A program made the position numbers and the translations under genes. Positions 1 to 11,190 of a stretch of DNA of 64,000 nucleotides are shown here, in pieces. Source of the DNA: Manihot esculenta (taxonomy: Eukaryota; Streptophyta; Magnoliopsida; Malpighiales; Euphorbiaceae); NCBI RefSeq assembly GCF_001659605.2, contig NC_035161.2:29497691-29561690 (forward strand), read 5' to 3'. The notes beneath the pieces are model-generated. The model was given only the letters and a program-made list of their open reading frames with translations. It was not told where the DNA came from and did not search any database. Position 1 is the stretch's first letter. Each line of letters starts with the position of its first letter.

Positions 1-1267
1 CGTCTCTGGAGAGGGGATTTGGCCGCCGAACCAGCCGCCGAAAGTGCCCTGTCCAGCTTTTCTTTGCATGATTTCTATGATTTCTATGATTGTTTTAGGA
101 TGTTTTAGGGGGTTTTTGGAAAGTTGTTTAGGAGTTGTTTATGAGTTGCTTAGAGTGTGTTTGGCACCTCATTCGAGTCCACCTGTGTAGGATCGGACCC
201 GAGGGACCGAGGAGGCCATCAGTGTTAGCAGTTGCAGAGTCAGTCCAGCGTCTGCCAGAGGTGAGTAGAACTAAACTTAATCTTTTATATGAAAAATCAA
301 ATGCTTAAAGCATGTTCATGCATGCATCATGAGTATATGATATAGGGTGATTGCACTAGTGTCACGAATATGCTGCATTGCATTTTTACTGTTGGTGTGG
401 ATTGGACCCAGGCGACTTCAATAGCCCATGGACCTGTTATGTCTAGATAAGTCCTATGGGAGCTCCATAGGAGGGGCCGGGGCACTAGGACATGTAGTGA
501 CCTGAGCTCCGTAGGGGCCGAGCACCGACAGAGGGAGTTTTGAGGTCATGTCCAATCCGTGATGTGATATGTTTGTGTTGTGGCGCATGTCATGAAAGTA
601 TGTACTTAATGAACTGTTTTCATTATTTCTACTCACTGGGCTCTAGTAGCTCACCCCCTCCCTCACCCCCAGTTTTGCAGGACCAGAGTTAGTTATGGGG
701 AAGTCAGAGTCAGCAAGAGTACAAGTTGGCTACGGGTTTGCTTTTGTAATAGATTAGTGGACATGATGTATATTAAAGGAATGTTGTAAAGTAAATGTAT
801 AGGTATGTAATGTATGTCATCGATAGTAAGTTAAGTGTTTATGGTGTAGTTGTGCTTTGCCCCGTGTATGGATGATCCCTGTATGCATGTCTCCTGTTTT
901 ACGTTTCTTGATGAGAAATGTGCTGAGTCAGGTCTAATGTATGGTATGTTTTGTAAGGCTCCAGTGAAGGAGGTTTGGGAAGAAAGGGTTCCAATCCCTT
1001 GACCCAGAAACAGACCGTGAGGGAAGAAAGGGTTTCAATCCCTTGACCCAAAGCGGACAGTATTCACTGGGGAAGGCCCTGAGGCTGTTTCAGATGAGTA
1101 TACCTGAGAGTAGTCTGGTAGAGGAAAGAAATAGTTTGTAGTTTTATGTTTTAGTTTGATCATGTATGGGATTATCAGGTACACAGAGAGTATAGCAGGC
1201 TTACTACGGGTCCCGACGGCCTTATAGATCCTAGCGCCGGTAGCAGTCCGATTTTCGGGTCGTTACA
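1..1267 (+). mobile_element. Ty3/gypsy LTR, left part cut by window edge
   Basis: The right end reads CGGGTCGTTACA, the reverse complement of the TGTAACGACCCG termini of the LTRs at 34037, 41396 and 57497, so this is the 3' end of a related LTR in plus orientation. It starts inside the CGGCCG-rich part typical of the family. It abuts the copia RT/RNase H reading frame exactly at 1267/1268, so it was inserted into that element. The flanking 5 bp on the right are TTGTT; the left target-site copy lies outside the window. Whether this is a solo LTR or the 3' LTR of a full element cannot be decided here. It contains no gene. Confidence 0.85.
977..1050 (+). repeat. Two-copy 30-bp direct repeat inside the LTR
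   Basis: A 30-bp segment at 977-1006 recurs at 1021-1050 with one difference; the period is 44 bp. Each copy contains the inverted pair GGGTT..AATCCC. It may be a regulatory duplication of the LTR; function unknown. Confidence 0.8.
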
Positions 1268-1520
1268 TTGTTCCTTTTAAATATCGTAAAATACGACGAA
1301 CATATTTCAAGTGAGACATTGTTGGATTGTGCATGAATTGTGAAACACAGTTGACACTATATGATAAATTGGGACGAGTAAGTGTTAAATATTGTAACGA
1401 GCCTACAAGGCCACGAAAGTGTGTAGGATCACCAACTGGTGTTGTATCAGAAGTAACATCCATTCGTTGTACAAGAGGAGTTGGCATGGGCTGGCAATCC
1501 ACCATTTGAGCTCGTTCCAA
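1268..1520 (-). pseudogene. Copia RT C-terminus / RNase H connection fragment
   Basis: The minus-strand frame contains the copia post-RT signature (ERAQMVDCQPMPTP..., then FRGLVGSLQYLTLTRPNLSY and MSHLKYVRRILRYLKGT). In intact copia elements this segment lies between the RT palm and RNase H. It is out of frame with the RT at 1640-2722; the 1521-1639 gap still encodes recognisable RT sequence in shifted frames, so at least one frameshift separates them. It ends abruptly at 1268 where the Ty3 LTR begins, so RNase H is missing here. Confidence 0.85.
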
Positions 1521-1639
1521 GATAGAGTGAGCATATCGCGTTTGATTTAATGTAAACCAGAATCCGTTGTCTGCACTTGGATCCCTAAAAAGTGATGCAG
1601 CGGACCTAGATCTTTCATGGAAAACTCCGAACTCAAAAC

Positions 1640-2722
1640 CTACAAGAACGTCTGAACTAGAGCCATAGAAGACCCTGTTAACAACATATCGTCCACATAG
1701 ATTAGTAGAACCAAGATACTTGTCGATGTATGCATGACAAACAAGGAAGGATCAGCTAAACTACAAAAAAAACCATAATCTAGTAAGAAAGTACTCAACC
1801 GATTAAACCATGCTCTTGGAGCCTGTTTCAAACCATATAAAGCACGCTGGAGTTTGCAAACATGATTGGGGTAATTGGGATCTTTCATTCCGGGTGGTTG
1901 CTCCATATAAATGTCTTCGGTAATAAAACCATGGAGAAAAGCATTTTTTACATCCAATTGCCTTATTGGCCATTGTTTTACTAAAGCAACAGATATAACT
2001 AATCTAATGGTTCCTGGTTTTATTATAGGGGAAAAAGTTTCGGTATAATCAACACCATCTTTTTGGTGGAACCCCTTGGCCACTAACCTAGCTTTTAATC
2101 TATCTAATTTCCCATCAGAGTTGAGTTTAGCTTTGTACACCCATTTACATCCTATTATATTTACATTTGCTGGTCTTGGAACTAATTTCCATGTGTGATT
2201 AGATTGTAAAGCTTGATATTCTTCAAACATTGCCTGGTTCCAACCTATGTGTGCAAGAACACTTTTAACAGTCTTGGGTTCGGGTGGAACATCAGAAGAT
2301 ATTGACACATGCAAAGCATAACGGGGATTTGGTTTTACAATACCTGATTGTGACCTGGTGATCATCGAATGTTGAGGGTGCGGTACCGTAATCGGATTCT
2401 GATCGTTTGAATTCTCTGCTGGAGATGTGGTATCTGAAGTAGACAAATTCTGATTGGAGGTTCCAACAGCTGAGGTCAACTGTCCTTGGTCAGTATGAAC
2501 TGTTGAGGGACTGATCGCCGAATCAATGGCAACTGAAATTACTGGTGAGGAGTCACTGAAATTGGGAGTTGAAGATGGTGATTCGGAGTTTGCAATTTGA
2601 TCAGTAAGAGAGGCTGCATCTGTTGGTGTATTGGCATCAGTATATGCTGCTGAATTTGATGGAATAGAAGTTGAAAATGTTGCAGGGTCTTGATCTGTCG
2701 TCATGGGTAGTTGCGGCAACAA
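1640..2722 (-). pseudogene. Copia reverse transcriptase segment
   Basis: The first ~120 residues are a Ser/Thr/Pro-rich linker. The copia RT follows: HTWKLVPRP, GCKWVYKAK, RLKARLVAKGFHQ, QLDVKNAFLHG, ALYGLKQAPRAW and the YVDD catalytic box (LLIYVDDMLLTG) near residue 343. The first stop upstream in the pol frame is a TAG near 2838 that separates it from the integrase C-terminal part. The frame breaks after YVDD at about 1640. RT core residues look intact, but the reading frame cannot yield a full polyprotein. Confidence 0.92.
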
Positions 2723-2839
2723 GTCTGCGTAAAAATCATCCTGTTGTGGAGCGTTATTTGCTAGTGGAATAGCAGGTGCGGAATCTGTTGTTGTGGCTTG
2801 AACAGGTTCATGTGGCAGTTCAGGTACGAGGATAACATC

Positions 2840-3367
2840 CTACTGTTCTGTTGATGTATTAGAGTCACTTCTCAGAACCATACTCTCATGCTCTGCTATA
2901 ATATTTTCTGGTAATGTAAAATTACCTGCACCAGTAACAGAACTTATAGAAAAATTGTTATTCTTAGATGGGGGTAACCATGAATCTATAAGCTGGACAT
3001 CAAACAGTTTATTAGAGGATGTTGACTTGTAAGGAAAACTTGTTTCATCAAAACTCACGTGCCTAGATATTATTATCTTCTTAGTTTTAGGATTGTAACA
3101 TTTGTACCCTTTGTATTTTTCACTATATCCTATAAAGACACATAAGCATGATTTAGGGTCGAACTTATGATTTCTTGTGTCCCATATATACGGAAAACAC
3201 TTAGATCCAAAAACTCGCAAAGAACTATAGTCAAAATGAGACCCATGCAATTTATAATATGGTGTGTCATGTCCTAACACAGAAGTGGGCAATCTATTTA
3301 TTAAAAAAACTGCAGTTTGAAAAGCCTCAAACCACATTGACAACGGCACATGACTATGGTACATCAT
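2840..3367 (-). pseudogene. Copia integrase C-terminal segment
   Basis: It matches the part of copia integrase after the catalytic core: SMWFEAFQTAVFLINRLPT, then LRVFGSKCFPY and the conserved GYSEKYKGYKCYNP...RHVSFDE block (the region following the DDE core and the GKGY-like motif). It is separated from the upstream integrase core by a TGA near 3393-3395, most simply explained by CGA to TGA, and from RT by a TAG. Domain order supports a single ancestral polyprotein. Confidence 0.88.
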
Positions 3368-3400
3368 AGTTAAGCCTAATTCACGGATGACATGATGTCG

Positions 3401-4927
3401 TCATTCAACAACACCAGTTTGCTCAGGTGTATAAGAACAAGACACTTGATGTTTAATTCCCTGTGCAAGAAAATGCGAAGATAAAGCAGTGTTTAAAAAC
3501 TCACCTCTACTATTGGAGTGGAAAATTTTGATGTGCTTACCAAATTGGCGGAGCACATATTGTTCAAAAGCTTTATATGCAGCAAAAAACTCAGATTTTT
3601 TCCTCAGAGGTATTAGCCATGAATATTTAGAATAGTCATCAACCAAACAAGCATAATATTTAAATTTTGCAAAAGACAGAACAGGAGCTAGTCCCCATAA
3701 ATCACAATGAATTTTTTCAAACACAGAGGAACTATTATTTGTGGACAAAGGAAATGGAAATTTACTCAACTTCCCTACCTGGCAACTATCACATAAAGAT
3801 TTAGAATGCAAGAAACCTTTTACATCAATTAGGTTCTTATTAAATAAAACAGAAATTGCAGATGATTGAGGATGTCCTAATCGTTGGTGCCATATGGCCG
3901 CAGTACCAGTCTTAAATCGATTGAAAAAATACGCTGTGGGTGCACCAGTCAAAATATAAAGATTATGTTTCCGTGGCCCTCGTAGCAGTACCTGTCCCGT
4001 TTGTCGATCCTTAACAGAAATAGAAACATTAGAAAATTCACAATTGACAGGATAATCATCAGTTAATTGTCCAATAGACAAGAAATTCTGTTTTAGAGCA
4101 GGAACTGATAAAACATTTGAAATAGATAATTTATTTTTCTGATTTATGGAAGCCTTCCCAACGCCATCGATAGATAGAAAAGCTCCATCTCCTATGGTTA
4201 TGGAATCAGGTCCATAATAATCATGAAGCTTATGTAATAGCTTTTTGTTACCTGTCATATGGTTCGACGCACCGGAGTCTGCAACCCAGTCAGTGTCAAT
4301 AACATCATTATCCAGTGTGAGGGCAGTAAGAGCTTGAGCAGGGCTGTTCGATTTATCTTGTGGAATCCACCAGCAAATTTTGGCAATATGTCCATCCCTG
4401 TTGCAGTATTGACAAACTTCGTTCTTGTACAGTTCCCATTCGGCTGGTGTCATTCTTCTACGCCCTGCGGGAGGAGGTCGCCGCTGAGGGAGGCTTGGTT
4501 CCTTGTTCTGTCTTTGTCCCTGTGTCTGCTGAGCTTGGAAGCCACGCCCTTGAGAGTTGAATCGAGGACGTCGATTCGAAGAAGAATTTGAAGAAGCCTG
4601 TTGATTTCCATAGAAGGCCACGTGAGAAGCAATTTGGTCAAGACCTGTTTCAGTTTGTATGGAAAACCACATACGTCGCTGATCGAGATTCTTAAGTTGG
4701 GAGACTAGCTCATTATACGTTGGTCGCGGTGGCTTGAGCATCGTTGTGGTGAACGTTTCGTATTGGGGTCCCAGACTGGTAAGAAGACAAAATACTTTCT
4801 CTTCATCGGGTACTGTTTTTCCAATTGCTGCTAAATTGTCACAGATCTCTTTAAACAATCTTAGGTGTTCTGTGATGGACCGACTTTCTTCTTTGCGAAA
4901 GTAGGTCAATTGCTGTTGGAGGGTAAA
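3401..4927 (-). pseudogene. Copia gag C-terminus, protease and integrase core
   Basis: From the N-terminal side: the gag retrotransposon domain (FRKEESRSITEHLRLFKEICDNL), a Gln/Arg-rich stretch, one CCHC zinc knuckle (CQYCNRDGHIAKIC), the aspartic protease site (WVADSGASNHMTG), the integrase zinc-binding H2C2 part (WHQRLGHP...CDSCQVGK) and the start of the DDE core (CDLWG, VDDYSKYSWLIPL). Gag actually begins at 13388: the codons ending at 4927 join those of 13021-13388 once the Athila-like insertion is discounted. The frame stops at about 3393. Confidence 0.92.
4923..4927. repeat. Left target-site duplication GTAAA
   Basis: GTAAA immediately precedes the LTR start TGATCAAGC and is repeated at 13021-13025 directly after the right LTR end CCTATCA. 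A 5-bp duplication is the expected LTR-retrotransposon integration footprint and proves that 4928-13020 is one insertion. Confidence 0.95.
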
Positions 4928-6427
4928 TGATCAAGCATAAATTAGCCACATTTTATTATCTTTTTTATTGCTTATTTACACATTTTTTAGCTTAATTTAT
5001 GATTTTTATCTTGTTTTTACAGAAAAGGAAGAAATTGGAGAATTGGAGAAAAAGTGCAGAAAGTTAACAGAAAAGTGATTGGGTCAGTGATTTGCCCAGT
5101 GATTTGCCCAAATCAAGCTGAAGCAGAAACCTAGAGGCAACAGGCAGAAGTGATAAGGTCAGTGATTTGCCCAGGACACTCGAAGACACTGGCCAAATCA
5201 CTCGCAGAAGACAGAGAGAACTGACTCGCAGAAACGTGATCGGGTCTGTGATTTGCCCAATCACTTGAAGAAACTGGTCAAATCACCGGGCAAATCACTT
5301 TCACAATAGAAACTGACAGCAGAGCAGGAATTTGGGCAGAAAACAGAAATCCGAATTTTCAGAAGTCCAAATCCAACTCAATCACTATCAATACAAATCC
5401 AAGAGCCACGAAAAGAACTTCTCATCCAAGGAATTCCAATTGCAATTAAATTCAACATCAAAAGAGGAGTCAAACACCAAATCAAAAAGGGATTTTGAAA
5501 CCCTAGATGGATGGAAATCTGCAGCTATAAAAGGAGAGCCCCCAAACCAGCAAAGATGACCTGGTGATCAGCAACTCAACTCGCCAGAAACTCTCCAGCA
5601 TTTTTCTTCTTTTCTTTTCTTTTCATCTTTTTGTGTATTTAGTCCACCATGAGTGGCTAAACTCTTTCTTTTCTAGTTGAAGTTGGTGAATTTCAGATTT
5701 TGTGATGAATTGGGAGATTTAAATCTCCATTGTTAAACTTCTATTTATTTTCAATATTTATGCAATTTGAGTTTTCCATAATTATTACTTTGCTTTTAGA
5801 ATCAATAAGGGCCCATTGCTTTTAAATTGCTTAAGTAATATTGTTTGAATGATTTAGGTCCGTAATTGCTTAGGTTGTTCAAATACACATTTAATCAAAT
5901 TGCATAATCTAAACTTGACCACGCGGTTGGCAAGGTTAGAATTAGGTTTCTCTAAGTCTTAATGCAGTTAACAGTTGTTCGATGCTATAATGCCCGAAGG
6001 ACGTTCCTTGGCAACTTGTTAACTAGTGTTTGATTAGCGAACGTTTCCTAATCAAACTAGAACTAAGGAGGAATTTGGATTGTGAGAAGCGTCTTCCACA
6101 TCCAAAACTAATTTATTGGAATAAATAGGAGTGTTAAAGAATCAATGATCAATTCTAAACAATCTGAAATAGATCCATACTTCAACTAGAAGCTTTTCTC
6201 TTATTGATTTACTCGTCTTTAAATTATTACTTTCTTTTGTTATTTAGTGTTAATCCATCAACTCAAAACCCCCCTCTTTTAATTACTTGTTATTTACTTG
6301 ACCTAGTCATTATTAGGAAAATCATTGGTGTCAATTCCCTGTGGTTCGACCCTATTGCCACTATCTACATGTTTATTGTTGATTGTCTAATAGGTTTATT
6401 TTTTACGGCTTCGACAACCGCCTATCA
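4928..6427 (+). repeat. 5' LTR of Athila-like element
   Basis: It starts TGATCAAGC and ends CGCCTATCA, matching 11520-13020. It contains several direct and inverted copies of a GTGATTTGCCCA motif at 5085-5300. A TATAAAAGG promoter-like box at about 5527-5535 is a plausible TATA element for the plus-strand transcript. Small reading frames within it are present in both LTRs and do not look like genes. Confidence 0.95.
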
Positions 6428-6432
6428 AAAAT

Positions 6433-6450
6433 TGGCGCCGTTGCCGGGGA
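6433..6450 (+). other. Primer-binding site, tRNA-Asp type
   Basis: TGGCGCCGTTGCCGGGGA lies 5 nt after the LTR end. It is complementary to the 3' end of plant tRNA-Asp(GTC), the primer reported for Athila-like elements. It fixes the plus orientation of the element. Confidence 0.9.
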
Positions 6451-6479
6451 GTTGATTTAAACTAACGTATTTTCCCTTT

Positions 6480-9400
6480 ATGACCAGGTTTGGCCGTAAA
6501 GACACTCTTCTTTACGATCCGGAGATTGAAAAAACTGCCAAGAGCTTAAGGAAGCAAGCAAATTTGAGGAACCAAGCCTCAAAACCATCTTCATCAACAA
6601 CTCCACCTCACAGACCACCTACTGCTCCTGCTGAAGAAATTTCTGCACCAGCAGAAACTTTCATCACCGCACCTGCAACTGCTGTATTTGAACCAGAAAC
6701 TGAATTTTTGGATATGGCAGAAAATCCAGCAATGGCAGCACCACCTGCTGCACATGTAAAAGCTGAAATACAAGCTGGAAACGTGCCCATCCAAGCACCT
6801 CAGCCACGGGAAAGAACTCTCGGAGAGTTAGCTGAACCAGCAGGAGATCAAGCACCCTTATGCATTGAATATCCCCTATTGGCAGCACCATTCGAGCTAA
6901 AGACAGGTCTAATTCATCTCCTTCCTAAATTCAGAGGCCTAGAAAATGAAGATCCTCACAAGCATTTAAAGGCATTCCACGTTGTGTGCTCAACCATGAG
7001 ACCCCAAGGCATTCCAGAAGACGATATCAAGCTTAGAGCCTTCCCTTTTTCCCTTGAAGACTATGCCAAAGAATGGCTATTCTACTTGCCACCCGGATCC
7101 ATCACATCATGGGCTGATATGGTAAGAGCATTCTTGAGAAAATTCTTTCCAACCTCAAAAGCCATAGGCATCCGTCGAGAAATAAGTGGTATAAAGCAAA
7201 AGCACTCTGAAGGCTTGTATGAGTACTGGGAAAGGTTCAAAAAGTTGTGCACAAGCTGCTCTCGGCATGATATTTCTGACCAATCTCTCATTGAGTACTT
7301 CTATGGAGGTTTGCTACCCTCAGAGAGAAAATTTATTGACGCAGCCTGTGGAGGAACAATTGAAAAAAAATCACCTCGAGAGATGAGGGACTTAATTTCC
7401 TCCATGGCTGCAGCTTCTCAACAATTTGGAGACCAAGAGATGCCAACAATGAATGTAAATGAGGTGAGTAATTCCATTTTATCATCCCAACTTTCTGAAC
7501 TCACCAATGCTGTCCGTAGCCTTGTTGTGAGTCAAACCCAACAAGTCCAGCAGATTCAGCAGCCCAAGACATGTGGAATATGTGCCAACAACCACCCAAC
7601 TGATCTATGTCCTTCCCTTCAAGAGGAGGACCAGCAAGTCAATGCTATTGGAGGCTTCAATGGGCAAAGAAGGTATGATCCTTATGCAAATACTTATAAT
7701 CCAGGCTGGAGGGACCATCCAAATTTCAGTTATGCAAGGGGAAACCAATACCCAAGCTACCAGCAAAGGAACCAAGCTCAAGCTGCACCTCAGAACTCTA
7801 ATGAATCTCTTCAAGAGATTGTGAAGAATTTAGCAAGTACCGTGCAAAATCTTGAGAAACAAGTGAGCCAAATGGCCACTTCAATGAGCAAATATGAGTC
7901 TCAAGGGAAGCTACCCTCCCAAATTGAGATAAATCCAAGACAAAATGTTAGTGCCATCACATTGAGGAGTGGAAAGGAGTTACAAGACAATAGGGCTGAA
8001 AAATTGCAAAAACAGGGCATGGAAGAAATTCTGCCAGAAAGTGATCAGGGCAGTGATTTGCCCAGTTCACTAGTAGAAACTGACCCAATCGCTGGTCAAA
8101 CTGAGCTGTCCAGCAGTGATTTGCCCAAACCACCAGAGAAGGCAGAATCCAGTCAAAGGCAGAAACAACAACTTATGGAGAAATTCAAGGTACCTCCTCC
8201 CTTCCCAAAGAGATTTGCAAGATCCCAAAAGGAGAAAGAGGAAAAAGAGATATTGGAGACACTTCGCAAAGTGGAAATCAACATACCCCTACTTGATGCT
8301 GTAAAGCAAATCCCAAGGTATGCCAAGTTTCTCAAAGAGCTATGCACCAACCGAAGGAAACTTGCTGAACGTGAAAAGGTAAGTGTGGGGGAGTGTGTCT
8401 CAGCTGTCATTCAAAGGAAACTTCCCACCAAATGCAAGGATAGAGGAATGTTTGCCATTTCATGCAAGATAGGCAATGTGGGAATAAAGAAGGCCATGTG
8501 TGACCTTGGAGCTTCAATAAATGTCATGCCACTTTCCATTTTTAACTTGTTGAATGCAGGTACACTCAAGGGCACCAGTATTGTGATCCAATTGGCTGAC
8601 CGATCCGTCGTCCATCCCAAGGGAGTGCTAGAAGATGTGTTGGTACAAGTTGACCAACTAGTCTTCCCAGCAGATTTTTATGTGATTGACATGGAGGAGG
8701 ATAAGGGCAAAATCACCTCTGACATCTTACTTGGGAGACCATTCTTGAGCACAGTAAGAACAAAAATTGATGTGCATGATGGCACATTGACTATGGAGTT
8801 TGAAGGGAAAGTTATCAAATTTAATGTTTATGATGCCATGAAATTCCCCAATGATGTTTCTCCTGTTTATGGCCTTGATGTTATTGATGATTTAAGTCAA
8901 GAAATTTTTGATTTTGATCAAAAAAACTTACTTTATGAAGGTCTTTGCAGGAAAGGAGAAGTGGACAGCAACATCACTGAAGCAGAAAAAACAGCAGACT
9001 GCTGTAACTTGCTGGATGTGGGTGATTTGCCCAGTGATTTGCCCAGACCACCAGATAATCTGCTCAAATCACATACCAAATCACTGGAGCAGACAGACTT
9101 GACAGAAAGTGATTTGCCCAGACCACCAGATAATCTGCCCAAATCACAGCCCAAATCAGACAGCAAACAGCAGAAATCAGCACTAGAACTGAAACCATTG
9201 CCAAGCCACCTCAAATATGCCTACTTGGGAGCTGGAAATTCACTTCCAGTCATTATTTCTAACCAGCTCAGCCAAGAAGAAGAGGAAAAGCTCCTTGATG
9301 TGTTAAAGAAGCACAAAAAAGCAATTGGGTGGACCTTGGAAGACATAAAAGGCACCTCAAGACCATTCGGTGGAGGCTCATCTCACCAGAATCAGAGACA

Positions 9401-9551
9401 GGATACAACACATGAAGCTATTGACATACAGAGTCCACAAACAAGCAAGGTTTTCAAGGTTAATGGGCATCGTTTGAAGAGATTCTATGAAGGTTTTATT
9501 GTCCATGTTGTGGAGGAGGTTCCCTTGGATCCCCCTTCCCAAGACTACTGA
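6480..9551 (+). CDS. Gag-protease polyprotein of Athila-like element with residual integrase tail
   Basis: A single open frame of 1023 codons. Residues ~120-310 form the gag domain (FELKTGLIHLLPKFRGLENEDP, AKEWLFYLPPGSITSW, FLRKFFP, YEYWERFKKLCTSCS). A CCHC-like knuckle follows at C365, C368, H372, C377 (CGICANNHPTDLC), then a Gln-rich stretch with coiled-coil character. The aspartic protease domain has the CDLGASINVMP active site with D675, and ILLGRPFL downstream. After the linker WTLEDIKGTS (~residue 960), where RT should begin, the sequence jumps to the typical integrase end (VFKVNGHRLKRFYEGF). RT, RNase H and most of integrase are deleted, yet the frame stays open across the junction. 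Short repeats SDLPS/DLPRPPDN come from the GTGATTTGCCCA motif. The start is the first ATG after the PBS. Confidence is high for gag-protease and moderate for expression. Confidence 0.9.
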   Translation: MTRFGRKDTLLYDPEIEKTAKSLRKQANLRNQASKPSSSTTPPHRPPTAPAEEISAPAETFITAPATAVFEPETEFLDMAENPAMAAPPAAHVKAEIQAGNVPIQAPQPRERTLGELAEPAGDQAPLCIEYPLLAAPFELKTGLIHLLPKFRGLENEDPHKHLKAFHVVCSTMRPQGIPEDDIKLRAFPFSLEDYAKEWLFYLPPGSITSWADMVRAFLRKFFPTSKAIGIRREISGIKQKHSEGLYEYWERFKKLCTSCSRHDISDQSLIEYFYGGLLPSERKFIDAACGGTIEKKSPREMRDLISSMAAASQQFGDQEMPTMNVNEVSNSILSSQLSELTNAVRSLVVSQTQQVQQIQQPKTCGICANNHPTDLCPSLQEEDQQVNAIGGFNGQRRYDPYANTYNPGWRDHPNFSYARGNQYPSYQQRNQAQAAPQNSNESLQEIVKNLASTVQNLEKQVSQMATSMSKYESQGKLPSQIEINPRQNVSAITLRSGKELQDNRAEKLQKQGMEEILPESDQGSDLPSSLVETDPIAGQTELSSSDLPKPPEKAESSQRQKQQLMEKFKVPPPFPKRFARSQKEKEEKEILETLRKVEINIPLLDAVKQIPRYAKFLKELCTNRRKLAEREKVSVGECVSAVIQRKLPTKCKDRGMFAISCKIGNVGIKKAMCDLGASINVMPLSIFNLLNAGTLKGTSIVIQLADRSVVHPKGVLEDVLVQVDQLVFPADFYVIDMEEDKGKITSDILLGRPFLSTVRTKIDVHDGTLTMEFEGKVIKFNVYDAMKFPNDVSPVYGLDVIDDLSQEIFDFDQKNLLYEGLCRKGEVDSNITEAEKTADCCNLLDVGDLPSDLPRPPDNLLKSHTKSLEQTDLTESDLPRPPDNLPKSQPKSDSKQQKSALELKPLPSHLKYAYLGAGNSLPVIISNQLSQEEEEKLLDVLKKHKKAIGWTLEDIKGTSRPFGGGSSHQNQRQDTTHEAIDIQSPQTSKVFKVNGHRLKRFYEGFIVHVVEEVPLDPPSQDY

Positions 9552-10049
9552 GCAAGACACTGAAGTCCAGCCCAAGACAGAAAACAGGGCGCTACTGGGA
9601 GGCAGCCCAGATGTAGTGATTTGCCCAGTGATTTGCCCACTGCTTGCCCAAATCGCCGGGCAAATCGACTGAATATACCATAGTCACAAGTGATCGGGGC
9701 AGTGATTTGCCCAATTGCCCAGATAATTTGACCAAGATCACCGGTGCAATCGCAAAATCAAGCACATCATCAGAAAAGGGCGTGAACAGTACCAGCCCAG
9801 CAACTGCAAAGGAGAAGCGGTCTGGCCAAGTGATTTGCCCACTGCTTATCCAAATCACTGGTCAAATCACCCTGTCAAGAATCCAGAGGGCCAGCATTAA
9901 ATGATCAGGGCAGTTCACATACCCAAATCACTTTAAGTAGTTCTTTTCTTTTACTTTTTTACTTTTTACGCTATCTACTGTTTTTTCTTCTTCTTCAAGA
10001 TTTCTCCTCTCCGACCCACCACTCACCCACCGGCAAACTCAAGACCACA
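9552..10049 (+). other. Non-coding internal stretch of Athila-like element
   Basis: No gene recognised. It holds many direct and inverted copies of the GTGATTTGCCCA motif (about 9610-9670, 9695-9720, 9825-9870, 9905-9935) and a pyrimidine-rich tract at 9945-10005 just upstream of the small frame at 10050. Confidence 0.7.
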
Positions 10050-10380
10050 ATGGTAAGAATTAAGATGAAGGCCACCGGCGGACCGTTCATGTGGAAGAAA
10101 CTAGGGCTGCCGAGACCCATCCCCTCCGACAGTGATGACGAAGCGCGGGACACCCCTCCACAGCAGCCCCTGCAGATGGGACAACACTGGAAACAGGGCA
10201 AGAACCAGCAAATACACTTCCAGCAGCCCCCCAGCAGGATGCTCCTCAGCCACCTGAAGACGAAGCCCCCAACCAGACAGTAGAGGCTCGTCTCAGTAGG
10301 ATTGAGGACCGAATGCAAAGGATGGAGCACTTGTTGGACCTGCTGGTGGACCATTTTCTGCCTCAGCACCGTGACAGATA
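10050..10380 (+). pseudogene. Second ORF of Athila-like element, frameshifted, coiled-coil end
   Basis: From the ATG at 10050 the frame encodes a basic N-terminus followed by a Pro/Gln-rich section (SDSDDEARDTPPQQP). A one-base frame change somewhere between about 10150 and 10230 would let it continue in the neighbouring frame, through VEARLSRIEDRMQRMEHLLD, to a TAG at 10378-10380. The second part shows a heptad pattern typical of a coiled coil. Small 3' ORFs of this style occur downstream of pol in Athila-type elements, but I cannot assign a function. An independent origin of the two halves is less likely because the composition is continuous. Confidence 0.5.
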
Positions 10381-10942
10381 GCGATCTGCCCAGTGATTTG
10401 CCCAGTGCTTGCCCAAGTCACTGGTCAAATCACCCACAGGCCAGGAAGTCCCTTTCCCTTTTCTCCTTCATTTCTCTATATATATATTCAAACATTGAGG
10501 ACAATATTTGGGATAGGTGTGGGGGCACTGGAGAGTATTTATTCACTGATCACACCATCTTTTGATCACCTATTTTGTTTCTTTTTGCATTATTCTTACC
10601 CCTTTTTTGCACACACCAGAATTTTTTTAACACTTTTTGCACACACACACAGAATTTTGTCTTAGCTTTTGCTCTACTCAACATAGATAACAAGGTTAAA
10701 AGAGTTTCCTTATCTCATGACCCCATTGATTTGCCACCCCTTTAAGCCTAATTTGAATCATTCACAGTATGTTACCTTCACTTAGGAAGTTCTTTACTTG
10801 AATTGAATCCTTAAATTTGTTGTGGTCAAGGGAAATAAAAATAAAAATACATGCAAATAAAAAGCTAGTGTAACTCCCTATGAGCTGATTTGCCCAAACT
10901 ATCATGACAAACCAGCACAAAGCACAAATCACAAACTTGTTC
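10381..10942 (+). other. Internal 3' region without gene
   Basis: It begins with another cluster of GTGATTTGCCCA motifs in both orientations (about 10385-10435), followed by T-rich DNA. No reading frame with recognisable homology. Confidence 0.6.
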
Positions 10943-11190
10943 CAATGGTCTAAGATTATGAACTGAGCCTAATAGCCACTTGGAGAAGTAACTGACTGAG
11001 TAACCGGGGGTGTATCACCCATGTACACAATCGCGTAAAAAGGTCAGTGACCTTTCCAAGCAAATAAGTTTCGATGGTCTAGACTATGAACAGAGCTAGT
11101 AGCCACTTGAACAAGTGACTAACTGAGTAACCGGGGGTGTATCACCCATGTACACAATCGCATAAAAAGGTTAGTGACTTTTTCAGGCAA
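10943..11190 (+). repeat. Two-copy ~125-bp tandem duplication
   Basis: The segment from about 10943 (CCAATGGTCTAAGATTATGAAC...) recurs from about 11070 (CGATGGTCTAGACTATGAAC...). The two share the block AACCGGGGGTGTATCACCC and the following CATGTACACAATCGC. The copies differ at several positions, so the duplication is older than the insertion. It lies in the 3' non-coding part of the element. Confidence 0.85.
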
